Positions 9,831 to 23,149 of a DNA stretch of 64,000 nucleotides are shown piece after piece. The stretch comes from Serpula lacrymans var. lacrymans S7.9 (lineage: Eukaryota > Basidiomycota > Agaricomycetes > Boletales > Serpulaceae): positions 1,516,366-1,580,365 of the forward strand of contig NW_006763300.1 in the NCBI RefSeq assembly GCF_000218685.1, given 5' to 3'. Within the stretch, counting starts at the first letter, position 1, and each line of letters opens with the position of its first letter. The notes beneath the pieces were generated by a model. That model worked only from the letters and a program-made list of their open reading frames with translations. It searched no databases and was not told the origin of the DNA. The translations under genes and the position numbers were made by a program.

Positions 9831-11458
9831 TCTTTGGTATCAATTTAGCTGATTTCTTCTAGGTGCTTCAAGGAAGACAAAAGCTTCCAGAGGGCTTTGT
9901 CCGTCGCTATCAAGTCAGTGTTCTGCGTTCCACATTCAGCGCATCTTGGAATCCTGCGGTTATGTAAGCCAGTATGCGGCTTATCCACAAGAAGCTGTTA
10001 TTCCTATTCCAAGCCTGGTTCATGCTACTGCAAATTGTCGAGGTGGCTCACAACCCACATATTTCAGATTGATATCGTATTACAGGTCGCCACTGCAGCA
10101 TTGTTTCTTTATTCGCCATCATAGGTGTACTGTGCAGCACGTCAGTTCGTAGAAATTTCATGATCATATCCCTGGGGAAACACCTCGAGTTTGACGTGGT
10201 TCTGTCCTTGTCCAACGAAATACTCTGTATTGGCCTCGCTTTCGAAATGCATAGCCTCCTCGAGGATTACACACTGTTAGCATCGCCTTCCTATTCGCGG
10301 ATAGACTAGAACTGGGTTCCTTAAGTTGGCACCTGCTGGCTGAGGCATGTGCATGTCTGTCTTTTATGCTATGTTTCTTAAGCGGTGTATTATTTCCCGG
10401 TTCGGTGCGATATCGCCGCGGGTACCTTCAAGGTGCGATGCACCATTACTCTTGATTACGCTGCTTTGCTGATGACCTCTGATCTCAAATTGTACAGTCA
10501 TGCCAATTTACTGAATTCCGATACATCCAAAATACGAGGATGAGGACAAGGATTTTCGTCTTTTTTTCTATTTTTATTTTTAAGAAAATCCATTTACGGT
10601 CTTTCAGGGGCGTTGTGTCCTATGGTGGACTCTACGAAATACAAAGAGCTTCTCGCCTTCTTACATTCTGTTGTCCTTATGTCAACAGCCTGGACATGAC
10701 CTCACGGATCTACGAGGACCTATCTAGCGGCACTTCCCACCATCACTGCGTCCGTTCCAGTGCTTGATGACATCCCCAGTGAATACCGCAGGAAGGCCAT
10801 TTTATTGAAGCTCCCTTAGGCTGTTACATCTCGCTTCGAGCGGGTGGCCGCCATCCAGTGGTTTATTTTGAAATCGGTTCTTAGAATCGTGGTATCGGCC
10901 CAAGATACATGCTCCCTGGGAAGTCTGTTGGGATGCATTATATGACTCTATTATAGCCCGCGGCGATATCTCCTCTCCCAACCATTGCTATCCTAATGCA
11001 TACTCCTATCACAGCATTTTGCTCTCGATTGTAGAATCCGTGGCAGCGGCCGCGATTTTTCTCTGATATTCCAGAATCAGCATTGGGATTGCAGAAGAGC
11101 ACTCAGCCTGTATGACGGTGTGCATAGAAAATGGGAGAAATGCTGCTACCACGCTAAACATGAGAAATGTTCAAGTGACAACAAGTCTGCAAGAAAAAAG
11201 TAGATATATCGTAACTTATCAGTTGTGCACTTTTTTGTATCATTGTTCCTTTTAACGTTTATCAGACAATAAAGTTTTGGATTCGCTCATCAGATAGCTT
11301 GTTTGCTGTGATCGCGGTCTTTGGCTGGTATATCAACTGCCATAGTCAGACTCTGAGCCACCGCCGTAACTTAAATGCTTGGGGTACTACAGGGTTCGTT
11401 ATCCAAGTGCTAGTAACGCTTTGTTCTTCACCATCTAGGTGCCCACACAACACTCTCA
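9831..11458. other. Long region without an identifiable gene
   Basis: About 1.6 kb upstream of the inositol kinase gene. Short coding-like fragments occur in several frames (for example DIPSEYRRKAILL near 10765 and ERVAAIQWFI near 10838, same frame), broken by stops. This could be a decayed gene or an intron-rich gene I could not assemble. No repeat recognised. Confidence 0.35.
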
Positions 11459-12608
11459 ATGATTCCACTGGCTGCGCAGGTCGGTGGTCATCCTGGCGTC
11501 CAAACAACAGAGGATGGGTCTTTGCTACTCAAACCTGCCGTGCCACTTGAAATTGAATTTTACCAGCGTGTTGTTTCCGAATCAGGTCTCGTCCACCTAA
11601 GACCGTTCGTACCAAAATTCTTTGGAACACTCAGGTTGGAAGGGAAAGTGGAAACTACAGAGATAGACGAACCTCTCGTAACTGATGAGGGTGTCCTGAA
11701 AGTTACACCAATAGATGGTGTCAGAGCCGAAGATAAAGATGAGTATCAGCTACAATCAAAGATCTAATCGAAAACCCGTTTATTTATCTTTATTTCGTCT
11801 TCCGTTTGAACTACACAGTCCCTCGTCCTAGAGAACCTTGTTCATGGATTCACAAAACCCAGCGTCATTGACATCAAGCTTGGTACCATATTCTATGAGG
11901 ATTCCGCCACTCCCGAGAAGCGTGCACGGATGGAGAAGGCTGCTCTAGAGACGACATCATTCGAGACTGGAGTTAGGCTCACTGGTTTCCAGGTTTGAGC
12001 GGTCTGGTACTTCTACTGCTACCACTCATAATCGGGATCTCCAGGTTTATACGAACGATTCACCTGATCCCATCTTGACGCGAAAAGAGTATGGAAATAG
12101 CATAAAGTCCAGTCAACTTTCAGAGGGTATTGCAAGATTTTTCCCTGTATCTTCGCCGTCTACTCCGTCTGCTGGTCTTCCCCGCCACCTCCTTCTCCCT
12201 ATTCTCCGCAGTCTGCGTGAAGATGTCGCAGAAATAAGGGAGACTTTGGAAGGCGTGGATATGCGGATGATAGGTGGGAGTTTATTAATCGTATATGAGT
12301 CGGATTGGACGAGAGCAGAAGAGGCCGTTAAGCTGTATGAGTTGGAGAATGACTCTGAGGAAATGGAAGCCGAGAATGACGTGGAGATTACAGCGGGGGA
12401 GGATAACGATGGGGAAGACGAAGATATCGAGGACGAAGATGAGGAAGAGGATCTACCTGTGCCTCCCTATACCGTCAAGCTGATTGATTTTGCGCACACA
12501 CGACTGATGCCTGGTCATGGGCCAGACCAGGGTGTGTTGATGGGGATTGGTACATTGTTAAAGCTGCTTGACGGGAGGATACAAGAAGTGGACAAAATGA
12601 CCCCTTGA
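11459..12608 (+). CDS. IPK2: Inositol polyphosphate multikinase
   Basis: A member of the IPK family (Ipk2/Arg82/IPMK), which phosphorylates inositol trisphosphate to higher inositol phosphates in the nucleus and cytoplasm. Exon 1 starts MIPLAAQVGGHPGV at 11459 with the family's N-terminal region (LLKPAVPLEIEFYQR, FVPKFFGTLRLEG). Exon 2 (11819-11992) carries the substrate motif PSVIDIKLGT followed by FETGVRLTGFQ. After an intron (11993-12044), exon 3 (12045-12608) has GGSLLIVYE and the metal-binding IDF motif in VKLIDFAHTRL. An acidic insert of about 40 residues (EDEDIEDEDEEED) sits before the IDF motif, as in many family members. The donor that ends exon 1, near 11735-11760, could not be matched to a canonical GT in phase, so that junction is uncertain. 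All catalytic motifs are present. Confidence 0.9.
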
Positions 12609-13105
12609 GTAGATTTGAGTTTTGGGATTCGGCAGATGATACCTCCGACTACGTCTAGATCTTTCTGCTTGGTGATATTACAGTATATGGACATGATACT
12701 CATATAGAACCCCGCTGAATTTCCTTGCAATCCGTGCATTTTAGTGGGGTACATGGTTTTAAAATCATCAAATAATGCTAGAATCATTACCCTGAGATAG
12801 GAGGCACTTGCAACAAACCTGTAAACTGTAACCGTATTGGAAACACTCCATAACAGTATGTTTATACTCGACTTATTGATAAGCTCATCACGCCTGAAAG
12901 TAATACACGGGAACCTATCTGCCAAAGGTGCGTAAATCCATCATGACAGAAATCCCCTGGTGCGAAATCATGATGTTACATCAACACGTCCTTGATTGTA
13001 TACATAGTGATAGAATGCGTGAGATACACGATAACAGCATTCATAGGCTGCTATTGCCAGTGGAAATCGGTCTCCATATACTTCAGTAACAGATCAAGGT
13101 CCAGC
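12609..13105. other. Convergent intergenic spacer
   Basis: 497 bases between the stop codons of the inositol kinase (plus) and the P450 (minus). No gene, repeat or RNA seen. Confidence 0.5.
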
Positions 13106-15153
13106 TCACTGTTTAACACGTTTTCTAAAAAATATCTTAGCCAAGTCGTTAGGAAAGCAGAGTGTGCCTATCCATTTATCAGCGGGCCGTGTGTCGCCTT
13201 GTAACTTGATGTCATAGCCTAATAATATGTGTGTTAACAATACTTTGAGTAAGCTGACAGCTATGAGACGCCCAGGGCTAAATGATTTATGAGTTCAGCA
13301 CACTAGAAAAACTAAAACACTGAAGGACTGGTGAACGGCTTACCACGCAAGTGAGCCATATCCAAAAGGGAAATAGTCAAGAGAGGGAATAGCCATCTGG
13401 TTTGGCGATTGGGACTCTGCTTTGTGGAACCGGAAACCATCAAATACTTCTGCATCCTCGTACAATTCTGAGCTCATGTGTACAGGCAGAGGGGACACCA
13501 TCAGTAGAGTCCCGATTGGAAGATGAGATCCATCAGATAGCGTGATAGGTTGAATTGCTTTGCGAAGCATAGATACTATAAAATTAAAACTGGTTCAAAG
13601 AATTATAATGACTATACAAGGGGGAACTTGCCTGCGCTGACAGGACTCAACCGTAAAGATTCCTTTAAGAAGCTTTCTAACGTGTACATATGGTCGAGTG
13701 CATGTTTTATTCCGTGTCCTTGCCCTAGTGCGCTAGTTATCTCTGCTCTTAATGGTTCGACATACTCTGGATGCGCAGCGAGGTAGTAAAGGACATGTGT
13801 TCCGACCTAAGGTGATAACTTGTTAGATGGATGAAAAATTGCGAAGGAAAGGAGTTAAGTACGCTTGACAAGGTATGGATGGTAGCAAAATTAACTGATA
13901 GGAGTTTTCGGGTAATCAAGAGTGGATCCATTGCATTTGCCGTGTCCCCCTGAATAAGCCAAGACAGAAGGTCATTCTGTGTCGGCCGCTTAGTAAAACA
14001 CGACAACTGAACAACTGAGACTAGCGGAGAAACACACATGTCTGTCGCTCTTTTCCAAGTCTTTTGTCGCCAGGAGGCTCTTGCGCTCTTCGATCAGAGA
14101 AGCAATGTTTTTGAAAACGAGCTTTAGCGTGTGAGCTGGCGGGTTATGTATCCAGCATACGAGGCTAGAAGGGGGATATTGGTATATATCGAGGTATGGT
14201 AACGCTGCCACTTACGGTCTTAGTATCTTGGGAAACATATTTAGAACAACGCCAGCGTTGATCACACCGTGTGCCCACTCAGCGGATAAACGGGTATATT
14301 CCATGTCGTGAGCTCAAATAAGTGACGTTAGTCAACCGAAAGAGGATAACATTGTCGCACTTACCTTTTGGGAGGCCGACGAACATGCGAGCAGCAATAC
14401 GAGAAGTTACATCTGACACTGTAGCAAAAGCAGGAACTGCTGTCCATTCTGGAGATCGCCGACATATTAGCAGGCATAAGAGATAATTGATTAGCAAAGC
14501 ACCTGTTGTGGAGGGGATATATTGAGAGAGGGCTTCCGCAGCCTCTTCATATACCGTTGGCACGATAGAGGTCCAACTTCGGACGAGGCGGTATTTGATG
14601 ATATCAATGATCTGTTGCTCTTGATGGATTCCAGTATAGGGTGCTTGAAGCATCTTATTAAATGACATAAGAAATCAGACTATGACCAGAACAAGAAAAC
14701 TCACGTCATTTGAAGCCTCAAGAAGAGAAAGGCGATTAGGTGGAATCGTAGAAATCTCTTTGACGAGTTGGGGATCTGTCACGTACACCACCCACCGATC
14801 AGCATGCGGAAGTTGAAAGGCCCTTCCTGGATTCTGCAGAGAGATGCGAGCAGGAGATGGCTCCGTTGGGTGATAGTATTAGAGTAGAAGTAAAATTTAC
14901 ATTTCTGTGACCTTTCCGTAACAAACGGGGCGAATCTAGCCACAGCTGGATGGCTCCTAGCCAGGATGAAAATGGCCCAGAAAAACCAACGGCAGGGATC
15001 CCAATCTAAATAACATGCCAGTAAGTAAGATTCGTGGGTTACTGGAATTCTACGAAGAAAAGGAGGACGCACACACAGTGTCCTAGGGATCCGCTGAGAG
15101 AGTAAAACACAAACGCAAAGGAACGCAAGTAAGGCGATGATAAAAGGTAGCAT
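13106..15153 (-). CDS. Cytochrome P450, full length, multi-exon
   Basis: A membrane-anchored microsomal P450. The first exon starts MLPFIIALLAFLCVCVLL at 15153, a transmembrane anchor. A 37-nt intron then gives RIPIGIPAVGFSGPFSSW, the proline-rich hinge. Further exons give ADRWVVYVTDPQLVKE, a C-helix region, LSVNFATIHTLSSVL (I-helix area), LESFLKESLRLSP with the ExxR motif, and PITLSDGSHLPIG. The haem loop is FPFGYGSLACPGR; its cysteine codon is split by the last intron (13278-13343). The final exon ends FFRKRVKQ at 13106-13108. The I-helix sequence, with no AGxDT, resembles the basidiomycete clan that includes CYP5150-like and ent-kaurene-oxidase-like enzymes. The substrate is unknown. It is transcribed divergently from the left copy of the 3-beta-HSD-like gene. 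Confidence 0.85.
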
Positions 15154-15554
15154 ATTTGAGATGGGAAAGACTGTACGACTCACCACTGGGGGTGTAGAAA
15201 GAACATATATATGGGCGGGTAGTGTGAAGTGATTGCTGTACCGTGACATGCATATGGGCACATAACCATGATAGCACGGGCGTGACCATCATACATTATG
15301 TATTTACAACTAAGGCCTGAGGTCTGAGGCACGACTACCAAATTGTGACTGAAATCTGATAGTGTCGTAGAATGATGAGAATATGGGCTAAATTGGAAAT
15401 CTGGACATGCCAATGCTGTGATCGTAAATCTGCAAAATGACTTGACAACGGCTAATTCAGGACTTGAATAAGCTTGAATTCTACCTCCAGCTCAGGTAAT
15501 TGGAGGATGTGTTCGCTTTTACAGCATTGAGACAATACGAGGACGTAGTCGCTG
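15154..15554. promoter_or_regulatory. Upstream region of the P450, outside the palindrome arm
   Basis: It holds a TATA-like palindrome CATATATATG at 15204-15213, 51-60 bases upstream of the P450 ATG. An 80-bp segment (about 15348-15426) recurs in diverged form at 15851-15927 in front of the 3-beta-HSD-like gene. No gene seen. Confidence 0.5.
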
Positions 15555-17803
15555 AGGTTACAATCGGGGGCGAAGAAGTTGACCGCATCGGACGAGGATC
15601 GGATTTCGAGACACAGCAAGCCCCTTTTCGTAGGAATTAGAACCAATACATTAGGCTAGAATCATGGTAGTGAGGGATACGTACATGTACGGTCAACATC
15701 AGATGGCACGACGAATGATCCGATGCCAGTGAATGCAGGCAAGTGCCCAGGGCAGACATAGTGACTAGTGACTAGTGACTGGCTATAACCGTATTGGAAA
15801 CAGTCCACAATAGTTGGTTAGCATTATAGGTTGCACGCAGTGTCCAGACTGTCAGACTGATATAGTCTTGGAATGATGAGAAGATAGGCTGAATTTGGAG
15901 TCTGGACATCTCAATGTTGTGATCGTACCTGCGCGCTTTCACCAAGGCAGCCCGCGTCTTGTCCGCGGCCTCGTGTGGTTGTCGCCGCCATGGGCTGATT
16001 TCCTATCCATTTCCTGTCTCTCATAAGAGCATAATACCCACCCCGAGTCCATCCTGCCAGTGCAAGACAGATCTGTGATGCCTCTCCTGGCACTCCTGGC
16101 TATTCCAGTTGCCCTGCTCCTCTTCTCCATTTATCTCTGGCTCGTCAACCGCTCCATAACCACAGTTCCTGCCACGGCCCTCCCCTTCTCTCCTCATCGC
16201 TGGACAGTATCAGACATCGAGCAAACAGCCGCACGACTCGAGAAGGACCCTATAAACACCCTTCCGCATCTTCCACCACCCACAGGCAGGCGCTACATAG
16301 TCGTCGGTGGCTCAGGTAAGCTCCTGCTCTTTCCACAGCCAGCCACCGCCACCCGCTCATACTCATACCTGCCAAAGGTCTTGTTGGGGGATGGATAGTC
16401 CTTCATTTGCTCCAGCGCGGCGAAGATCCCGCTAACATTCGAATCGTCGACATTCGCAGACCAGTGCGAAAGGACATGCTCTCAGGAAAACCCGCCCAAG
16501 TGGGTTTTGTTGCAGCTGATGTACAGGACTCGAAATCCGTTGGCGCTGCCTTTGCTGCAGACTGGCCCGATTCAGGTGCTACTTCAGACAAAGGCATCAC
16601 AGTCTTCCATACCGTCGCTTGCATCCGCTTCTACGAACGCCACTCCTCACTCGTCTCGCGCTCTTCTTCCCTTAACGTCGATGGCACTCGAAATGTTCTC
16701 GAAGCAGCACAACAAAATGGCGTAGACATTCTCGTGTACACCTCGTCTGCCAGTATCCCGGTCCCTCGCACACAATACTGGATTTGGCCATGGCAAAGGC
16801 ACGCAAAAACCTTTGTACAACTCGTCAGAGACGACGTTACTGGTGTTGCGCGCAAGCACAAGGACTGCTTCTCAAATTACTCTTACACCAAGGCTCTGGC
16901 CGAAAAGCTAGTATGTGATGCTGATAGTCCGAGTAAAGGATTCAGGACCGGATGCGTCCGACCTGGCAACGCTATATTTGGTCCGGGCGGTGACCTGAAC
17001 GCTGGAGCTTATCTGGTTCGTGGTATGAACCCATCGTGAGTTGAGCCCATCATCCCTTGTTAGATATCATTGACACGATCTTTCCCACTAGATGGGCAGC
17101 TCCTATGATACAGTCGTTTACTTACGTAGAAAATGCCTCTTACGCCCATTTACTCTACGAACAGCGACTGTTAGAAAATCAGTCATCTCCCGGTCCGTCG
17201 CATCCAGATGTTGGAGGAAAGGCTTTCGCTATCACGGATCGAGGAAATCCTATTTCTTATGGTGACTTGTATCTCGCCCTCAGTACTCTCACCGGAGGCA
17301 AAGTCCAGTTCCCATCTCTACCACCTGCTCCTTTGCTTTTCCTTGCAACGCTGATTGAATGGTATTACATTGCGCAGAGCTACGTTCCTCGTCTTTTGCC
17401 AGCTGTGCAGGGTGATCTACGAAATCTGCAGCCCGCCATGTTTTCCCTCGTCACCATCCACATGAAAGTAGATGATTCAAAGGCCCAACAGTTGCCACAA
17501 AATGGTGGGCTAGGCTACCAACCGCCTTTTTCAACTCTGGAAGGTGTCTGCCACCTCGTTGAGGATCACTTGAAGAACGTTGATTATGGTCAAGAGCATC
17601 AAAGGACGGGCGGTGGGATAACACTTGGTTTCCGAGCGAAGAATTAAGAGGTGTTGCTCTTGTTTTCAAGTTGGGTCACGGCATTGTGCTTTGAGGTTGT
17701 TCGGGTTACTTGTATCGAGAAATCAGCGGTGGCGCCCATGTAATGAGACCTTGCCCCCAAAATTACTACTACTGACACAATATATACTTTGAATTTGGAA
17801 TCT
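15555..17803 (+). repeat. Left arm of a 2.25-kb inverted repeat
   Basis: This stretch is the reverse complement of 23580-25828. The coordinate sum is constant (41383) from end to end, so there are no length differences. The only mismatch I saw is at 15561/25822. The arm holds the promoter region and all of a 3-exon reductase gene; all translated frames over the gene are identical in both copies. Sequence outside the arms differs abruptly. There is no transposase, terminal motif or target duplication, so this reads as a segmental duplication rather than an element. An assembly error cannot be excluded. Confidence 0.9.
16060..17647 (+). CDS. 3-beta-HSD-like NAD(P)-dependent dehydrogenase, left copy
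   Basis: An extended SDR of the 3-beta-hydroxysteroid dehydrogenase family, similar to sterol-4-alpha-carboxylate 3-dehydrogenase (Erg26) and relatives. Exons 16060-16315, 16378-17035 and 17092-17647 give 489 residues. Residues 7-28 form a membrane anchor (PLLALLAIPVALLLFSIYLW). The NAD-binding motif GGSGLVGG is rebuilt across intron 1, followed by the Asp of IVDIRRP. VFHTVACIRFYERH, LNVDGTRNVLEAA and the YxxxK pair as YSYTK are all present, as is TGCVRPGNAIFGPGG. The C-terminal half has FTYVENASYAHLLYEQ, typical of the family. The enzyme probably acts at the ER membrane on a sterol or other terpenoid alcohol, but the true substrate is unknown. The same gene is present in inverted orientation at 23736-25323. 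Confidence 0.85.
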
Positions 17804-18253
17804 TTCTGATCGTGGCACGAAGGACATTGGCAATCGCTTGCTCGACTGCGTTGTTTGGTTCTAGCCGTTCAAGTTCAAGTTGACGATCAGTCTACCCTGA
17901 TGTTTTAAAACTGTTCCAGAACGCCCAAGTTTCAACAAGACTTTGGGCACAACTACCATGATCATCACTTAGCTGGGATGATGGCCTCGAGAATATTTTT
18001 AATTCGGAACGCATTCGCTCAGGCAACACTGTGCGTCCTTGAATCTCCTAAGGCGAGGTTCTGGACCACGCCACGTCCCAAAGCTAGTAAGTTTTTAATA
18101 TTACTCAGGTAAACCCAGGCGGGCGATGATATGATGACAGTATCATTATCTCCCTTGCTGACCTAATTAGTATAGTGGATCGATATAGTATCATCTACAG
18201 TAATGACGACGTTGTCAAGATGAACTTTACCCTAGAGAGCGATATAGTGAATT
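17804..18253. other. Spacer between palindrome arm and ABC transporter
   Basis: 450 bases of unique sequence between the left arm and the 3' end of the transporter gene. No gene or repeat seen. Confidence 0.5.
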
Positions 18254-21200
18254 CTATTTTTCCAACTCTTGAAGTTTTGCAAACTGCCAATACCCGCCAC
18301 GACGAGCCATGAGTTGACCATGAGTTCCCATCTCGTTCACCTTCCCGTCCTTTATGAAATAACTATCCCGCCATGATTAGAAACGATAAAATATAGATGG
18401 CATATACGACATACATATGATCAGCATGCTGGACAGTAGCCAACTTGTGGGCTATAGCAATCGTTGTTCTACCCTTTGCTGCATTGTTGAGTGCTTCCTG
18501 AACTGCGACCTCCGAATTTGCATCAAGAGCAGACGTTGCCTTCAAAACACTTGTCAGTTAATAGTCTCAGACACGTTCATCAGGGACTTGCCTCATCTAA
18601 CAGTAGAAGCTTGGGGTTCCGAATTAATGCGCGTGCTATAGCAATACGTTCTGGATGATAGGAGCCAAAAGTTAGAAACCAAGTAGCGATAATAAGGTGT
18701 AGGGAGACGAACGTTTCTGACCGCCAGAAAGCTGGGAGCCTCGTTCGCCTACTTCTGTCTCGAAACCACTGTATCCTTTGATAAGTAGCAATCAGACAAT
18801 TTATGGAAAATGTGTACTTGGGCAGTGATTCTATAAAATCAAGGATATTCGCGATGCTGCATGCTCGTTTGATTTCTTCATCGGATATGTTGGCCATAGC
18901 ACCTGTGGAGCCAAGCAAGATATTGAACCGGATGGTACCGCTGTATAATTTCTGCAGACAATATTGTTGAAGTGTAGAAATAGAAAAAGTGGAATGAACT
19001 ACGCACAGATTCCTGTGATACTAATGCAACGTGTTTGCGGTATTCGTTGACATCTAGCGCCGACAAACAATTTTCATCAAACTGAATAAATGAATGATGA
19101 TTATCATCAGTAGACTATTATATAACATCTACATCTATACTCACATAAATGGACCCAGAAGTCGGTTCATAGAATCGTTCGATCAGTTGAATTCTGCAAG
19201 AAGAATTTATCAAAGATAGAAAATCACATAGCCGGATAACAAACACACATGGTACTCTTGCCTGAACCACTTGCTCCTACGAATGCGGTATAGGCTCCTG
19301 GTTTGATAGATAGGTTGATACCGCGGAGTACAGAAACCTCGGGCCTCGTAGGATAGCAGAAGGACACATCTTGAAAATGAACACCTCCTTGTACATTTTC
19401 GAACATTCTTGACGATACGGCCTTTTCATCATTGGTGACGATGTTGGATTTGCTCGTCTTCATGATTTTCAGAATGTCACGAGCAGCATCTGCAGCAGAG
19501 GTAATGTCTGGAACAGACGTAAACACGTTGGCTGCATTCCATGAGCCAAATACGGTGCTCTGTCGTTCATCTATTAGAGCATATATGTGCGTTGATTTCA
19601 GAGGCCATACCATAAAAACAACATAAAATTGGAACGTCGTATACTCCCCAGTAGTAACGAGACCTGATCCGTACCAGAAAACCAATGCAACGACAAAAAC
19701 AATGACAGATATAGACATCGCAAAGATAGCATTGCTAACAATCCCCGCTTTGACAGATTGCCGAAGCGGTGCTTTCAATGCGTCACTGTACAATGAGCAT
19801 GTATGGTCCTCGCGAGTGAGTGCAGCTACGGTCCTGATGGATACTGCAGCTTCACAAGCAATTTGAGCAGATTCATCGTGAGATGCTTTGCTGGCTTTCT
19901 CTTTATTTGCAACTAACTGGAGTCGGATTAAACCCAAAGTAACGATGGGTGGCATACATGCTAAAATGCACAGGGGAATCAGAGGTAAAAGGGCTCAAAA
20001 TATTACAACTAACCTATTCCCACAAGAGCTAATTTCCACCCAAAGATAAGCCCAATTATTGACCCGCCAATGCAACAGGAAATGCATTGCAGAACGGCGC
20101 CAAGAGTCATTGCGACAAAACCATTTGTCTTCTCGGGGCCACCAACCAAATTCGCCGTTAGGACACCCGGGTTATTCGAGTCTTTATCAAAGAAAGAAAC
20201 TAAATTATGAATTAGTAAACCGAAGGCTTTTGGACATAAGGCTTACTCACTCTCTTGGTGCAGCAGTCCTTGGAAAGCTAGTAATCTGAGCTTTGTAGTA
20301 AGAATGGCAGCACCTTTCCCAAACAAGACGTTATGCATTGCCAACGATAAGGTAGAGCATATGGCTATAATAAAAAGCCACAGGGCATTTCGGTCACCTA
20401 TTAAATGATAGATCAATTTAGTAGTAATGGGAGGATGGACCAAATCATACCCTGGGTTCTGAAGTCTGGACTACCAGTGTTTTGATATGTTTGAAGAGCT
20501 TTAGCTATTACGGGATGTATTAAAAATGAGAAACTATGATAGATAATGTACCACTGACCGTAGACAATTCCAAAACCAGGATGTACCAGTCCACCCACTA
20601 ATAAAAAAAAGTAAATTTTAAATCCAGTCCAGGTCTAGCACTGGCAGAAAGCCTCGATCTGACACTCACAGATACCAAAAAAGGTGCCACACACATAGAT
20701 CATGCGAGTGTGTGGTATAAGAGAAGCCAACTTAAAAGCTAAGGTAAAACGGCCTGCGCGGTCCAGTTCATCCGTGCTGGGATGGGTCAAGGTACTCTTC
20801 AAATCTTCCTCGTTTGAGATATCAATATCTTTGTTCACAAAAGACGTTCTGGTATGCCCCTTCGTCTCCTCAGCGTCGATGTCTAGACTTTGAGAAACGC
20901 TAGCATCGTCTTGATCCAAGTGTTGAGCACGAACTAGCTGGGTATATGCGCCATGATCGTCGCAAAGTAGTTCTTCATGTGTACCGCTTTCGACAAGGGA
21001 GCCGTTGCTTAGCACATAGATGACATCGGAATCTTTGACCGTAGACAGACGATGAGCAATTGTAATTGTGGTACGGCCTGTATTACATCAGTACAAAACA
21101 AGCAGTTGGTTGGTGGTATTTGGAAACATACCTTCGGATGCTTTGTTCAAAGCAGCCTGTACAATCCCTTCAGACTGTGTATCCAATGCACTAGTAGCCT

Positions 21201-23149
21201 CGTCTAGTAGCAAGATTCTGGGATCTGATACAATAGCCCTAGCGATAGCAATGCGCTGTTTCTGGCCACCAGATAAACGAAACCCGCCGTCACCAACCAT
21301 GGTATCGTAACCCTCCGGTAGCAACATGATAAAATCGTGAGCGTAAGCCTTGATGCAGGCATCCTGCACGAGCGCCCATCGAATTTCCCGGGAAGAATGT
21401 TCATGTGCTGTATTCAACAAACCTTGTTCGATGTTTTCGCGAACGCTGATGGCGAATAGGACAGGTTCCTGTGCCACAAGGCCAATTTGAGAGCGTAGCC
21501 ACTTTATATGAAGATCGCACAGGTCAACGCCATCAAGGAACACGCTCCCGGCGTCTGGGTCGTAAAATCGTTCGAGTAGTCCTACAATCGTCGATTTTCC
21601 GGACCCGGAATGTCCTACGAGAGCAGACCGTTTCCCAGCCGGAAAGGTAAGGCTTAAATATTTGAGAACAGGGACATTTCTGCGAGAGGGATAGCTGAAA
21701 TCGATGTTCTTCAACACAATTTCTCCTTGAACAGATGTCAATTTCTGGCCGTTTTCTTTTCTTGAGTCAATCATTGGAGTATGGTCGATAACTCTATAAA
21801 GTTGAGCAGCAGCGTCTCGAGCCCGCATAACAACTGGACGAAACGTCTCAGGAAGGGTGACTCAAATACAGAATGAGATCAAACCTTGTGCATTGGGTCC
21901 AGCAATTCCAAGAGAAAAGGAACCAATAAGGATACACAATCCCACAGTGACAACAGTACCGGCATTGGCTTGTGAATTGGCTTAAAATAGCATAACGAAC
22001 CATTAAAGCAAGCTACTCACCTCGCCCTTGTTGGATCAAAGTGGTTCCATAATAAAAGGATAGGGAGTACGAAGAATAGACGACAAACGAGAAGATTGCC
22101 ATTCCGACACCTTGAATTTTGGATAATTTCAAGTCAGATACTTGGGATAAGCGAATCAACTGGTCGTAGACTGTTGATATCTTTATTTCTGCGCCGAAAG
22201 CGTGTATAATGCGAATCGTTGAAAGTGACTCCTGAGCGATGCCTCCTGCTTTAGAAAGATGACTGAGCGATGCCCTGAAATTAAGAGTTATGCTTGAGTT
22301 GAGGCTACAGAAGAGGAAATCACTGCACGAACTGTGCACAACGCGAACATAGAATTGCCATGAGCGCTCCTATAATGACAAGGCAAGGAAGCATAGATGT
22401 CAATGCAAGGGCAAGACGCCATGATTTGATATATGCGATAATCATGCCCGTAGCAAAAGCACCGACATTACTGCCCAGAAGGGCAAACTTCTCAGAGATG
22501 CCTTGCTGAACCAAATGCGCATCAACCTCAATTTGCGCAGCTACTTCTCCAGCCGAAATATCATCGAAAAATGAGAGGTCCTGATGAAGTATAGCTCTAA
22601 AGTAGCTCTCTCGAATTCGTTTTGCGATGACCTCTCCCGTGTACGTCCAGATTGTCACTGATATATAGGTCGCAAGAAACATGGCTATACCTGAAAAGAT
22701 CATCAGATATTTATGATAATAAATGCACATGAGTATCCAGACCCAGATAAACGAGGTTCAGCGCATCTTGCGTTGCCTTCTGACGAAATTGCTCGATGAA
22801 TGATGCAGCCTCAGACGCCGATAAGGACTTGGTTTGCGAAATGTTTACAAAGCTTTCGATGAGGTTACCTAGGAAAAGAGTCATAATGGGCTAAAATACG
22901 ACAAGGGCATATTGAACAAAAACACGAGCGTAGTGATAGTGTGATATCCAATCTTACCGTAGCACCACCGGCACCAGTACTAGCAATCACACCAAGGAAG
23001 TTCAGCATGAGTTCGAATTTTGTTGCAAACCTGTAAAATCGAGTATCTTTGTTGACTGCATGTTCGGCTCGAAAGGTCACTCACCGAAAAAGGCCTAAGA
23101 CGGACACCGGGGGCATCGTATCTACTTTGGAGGGGTCCTCACCACTCAT
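18254..23149 (-). CDS. ABCB-type full ABC transporter (MDR/Ste6-like)
   Basis: A full transporter with two membrane domains and two nucleotide-binding domains, an ATP-driven plasma-membrane exporter of lipophilic compounds, drugs or lipopeptides. It is split by many short introns. The ATG at 23149 opens [20 protein letters not shown], which splices to [17 protein letters not shown]. The first membrane domain follows ([35 protein letters not shown]). NBD1 has Walker [11 protein letters not shown]-loop [10 protein letters not shown], signature LSGGQKQR and Walker [13 protein letters not shown]. The second membrane domain includes [21 protein letters not shown]2 has GASGSGKST, a signature LSGGQKQ split by an intron, and LLLLDEA. 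The last exon ends FAKLQELEK at 18254. All ATP-site motifs are intact in both halves. It lies alone between the two palindrome arms, and both flanking 3-beta-HSD-like genes point towards it. The cargo is unknown; export of a product of the neighbouring oxidoreductases is only a guess. Confidence 0.9.
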
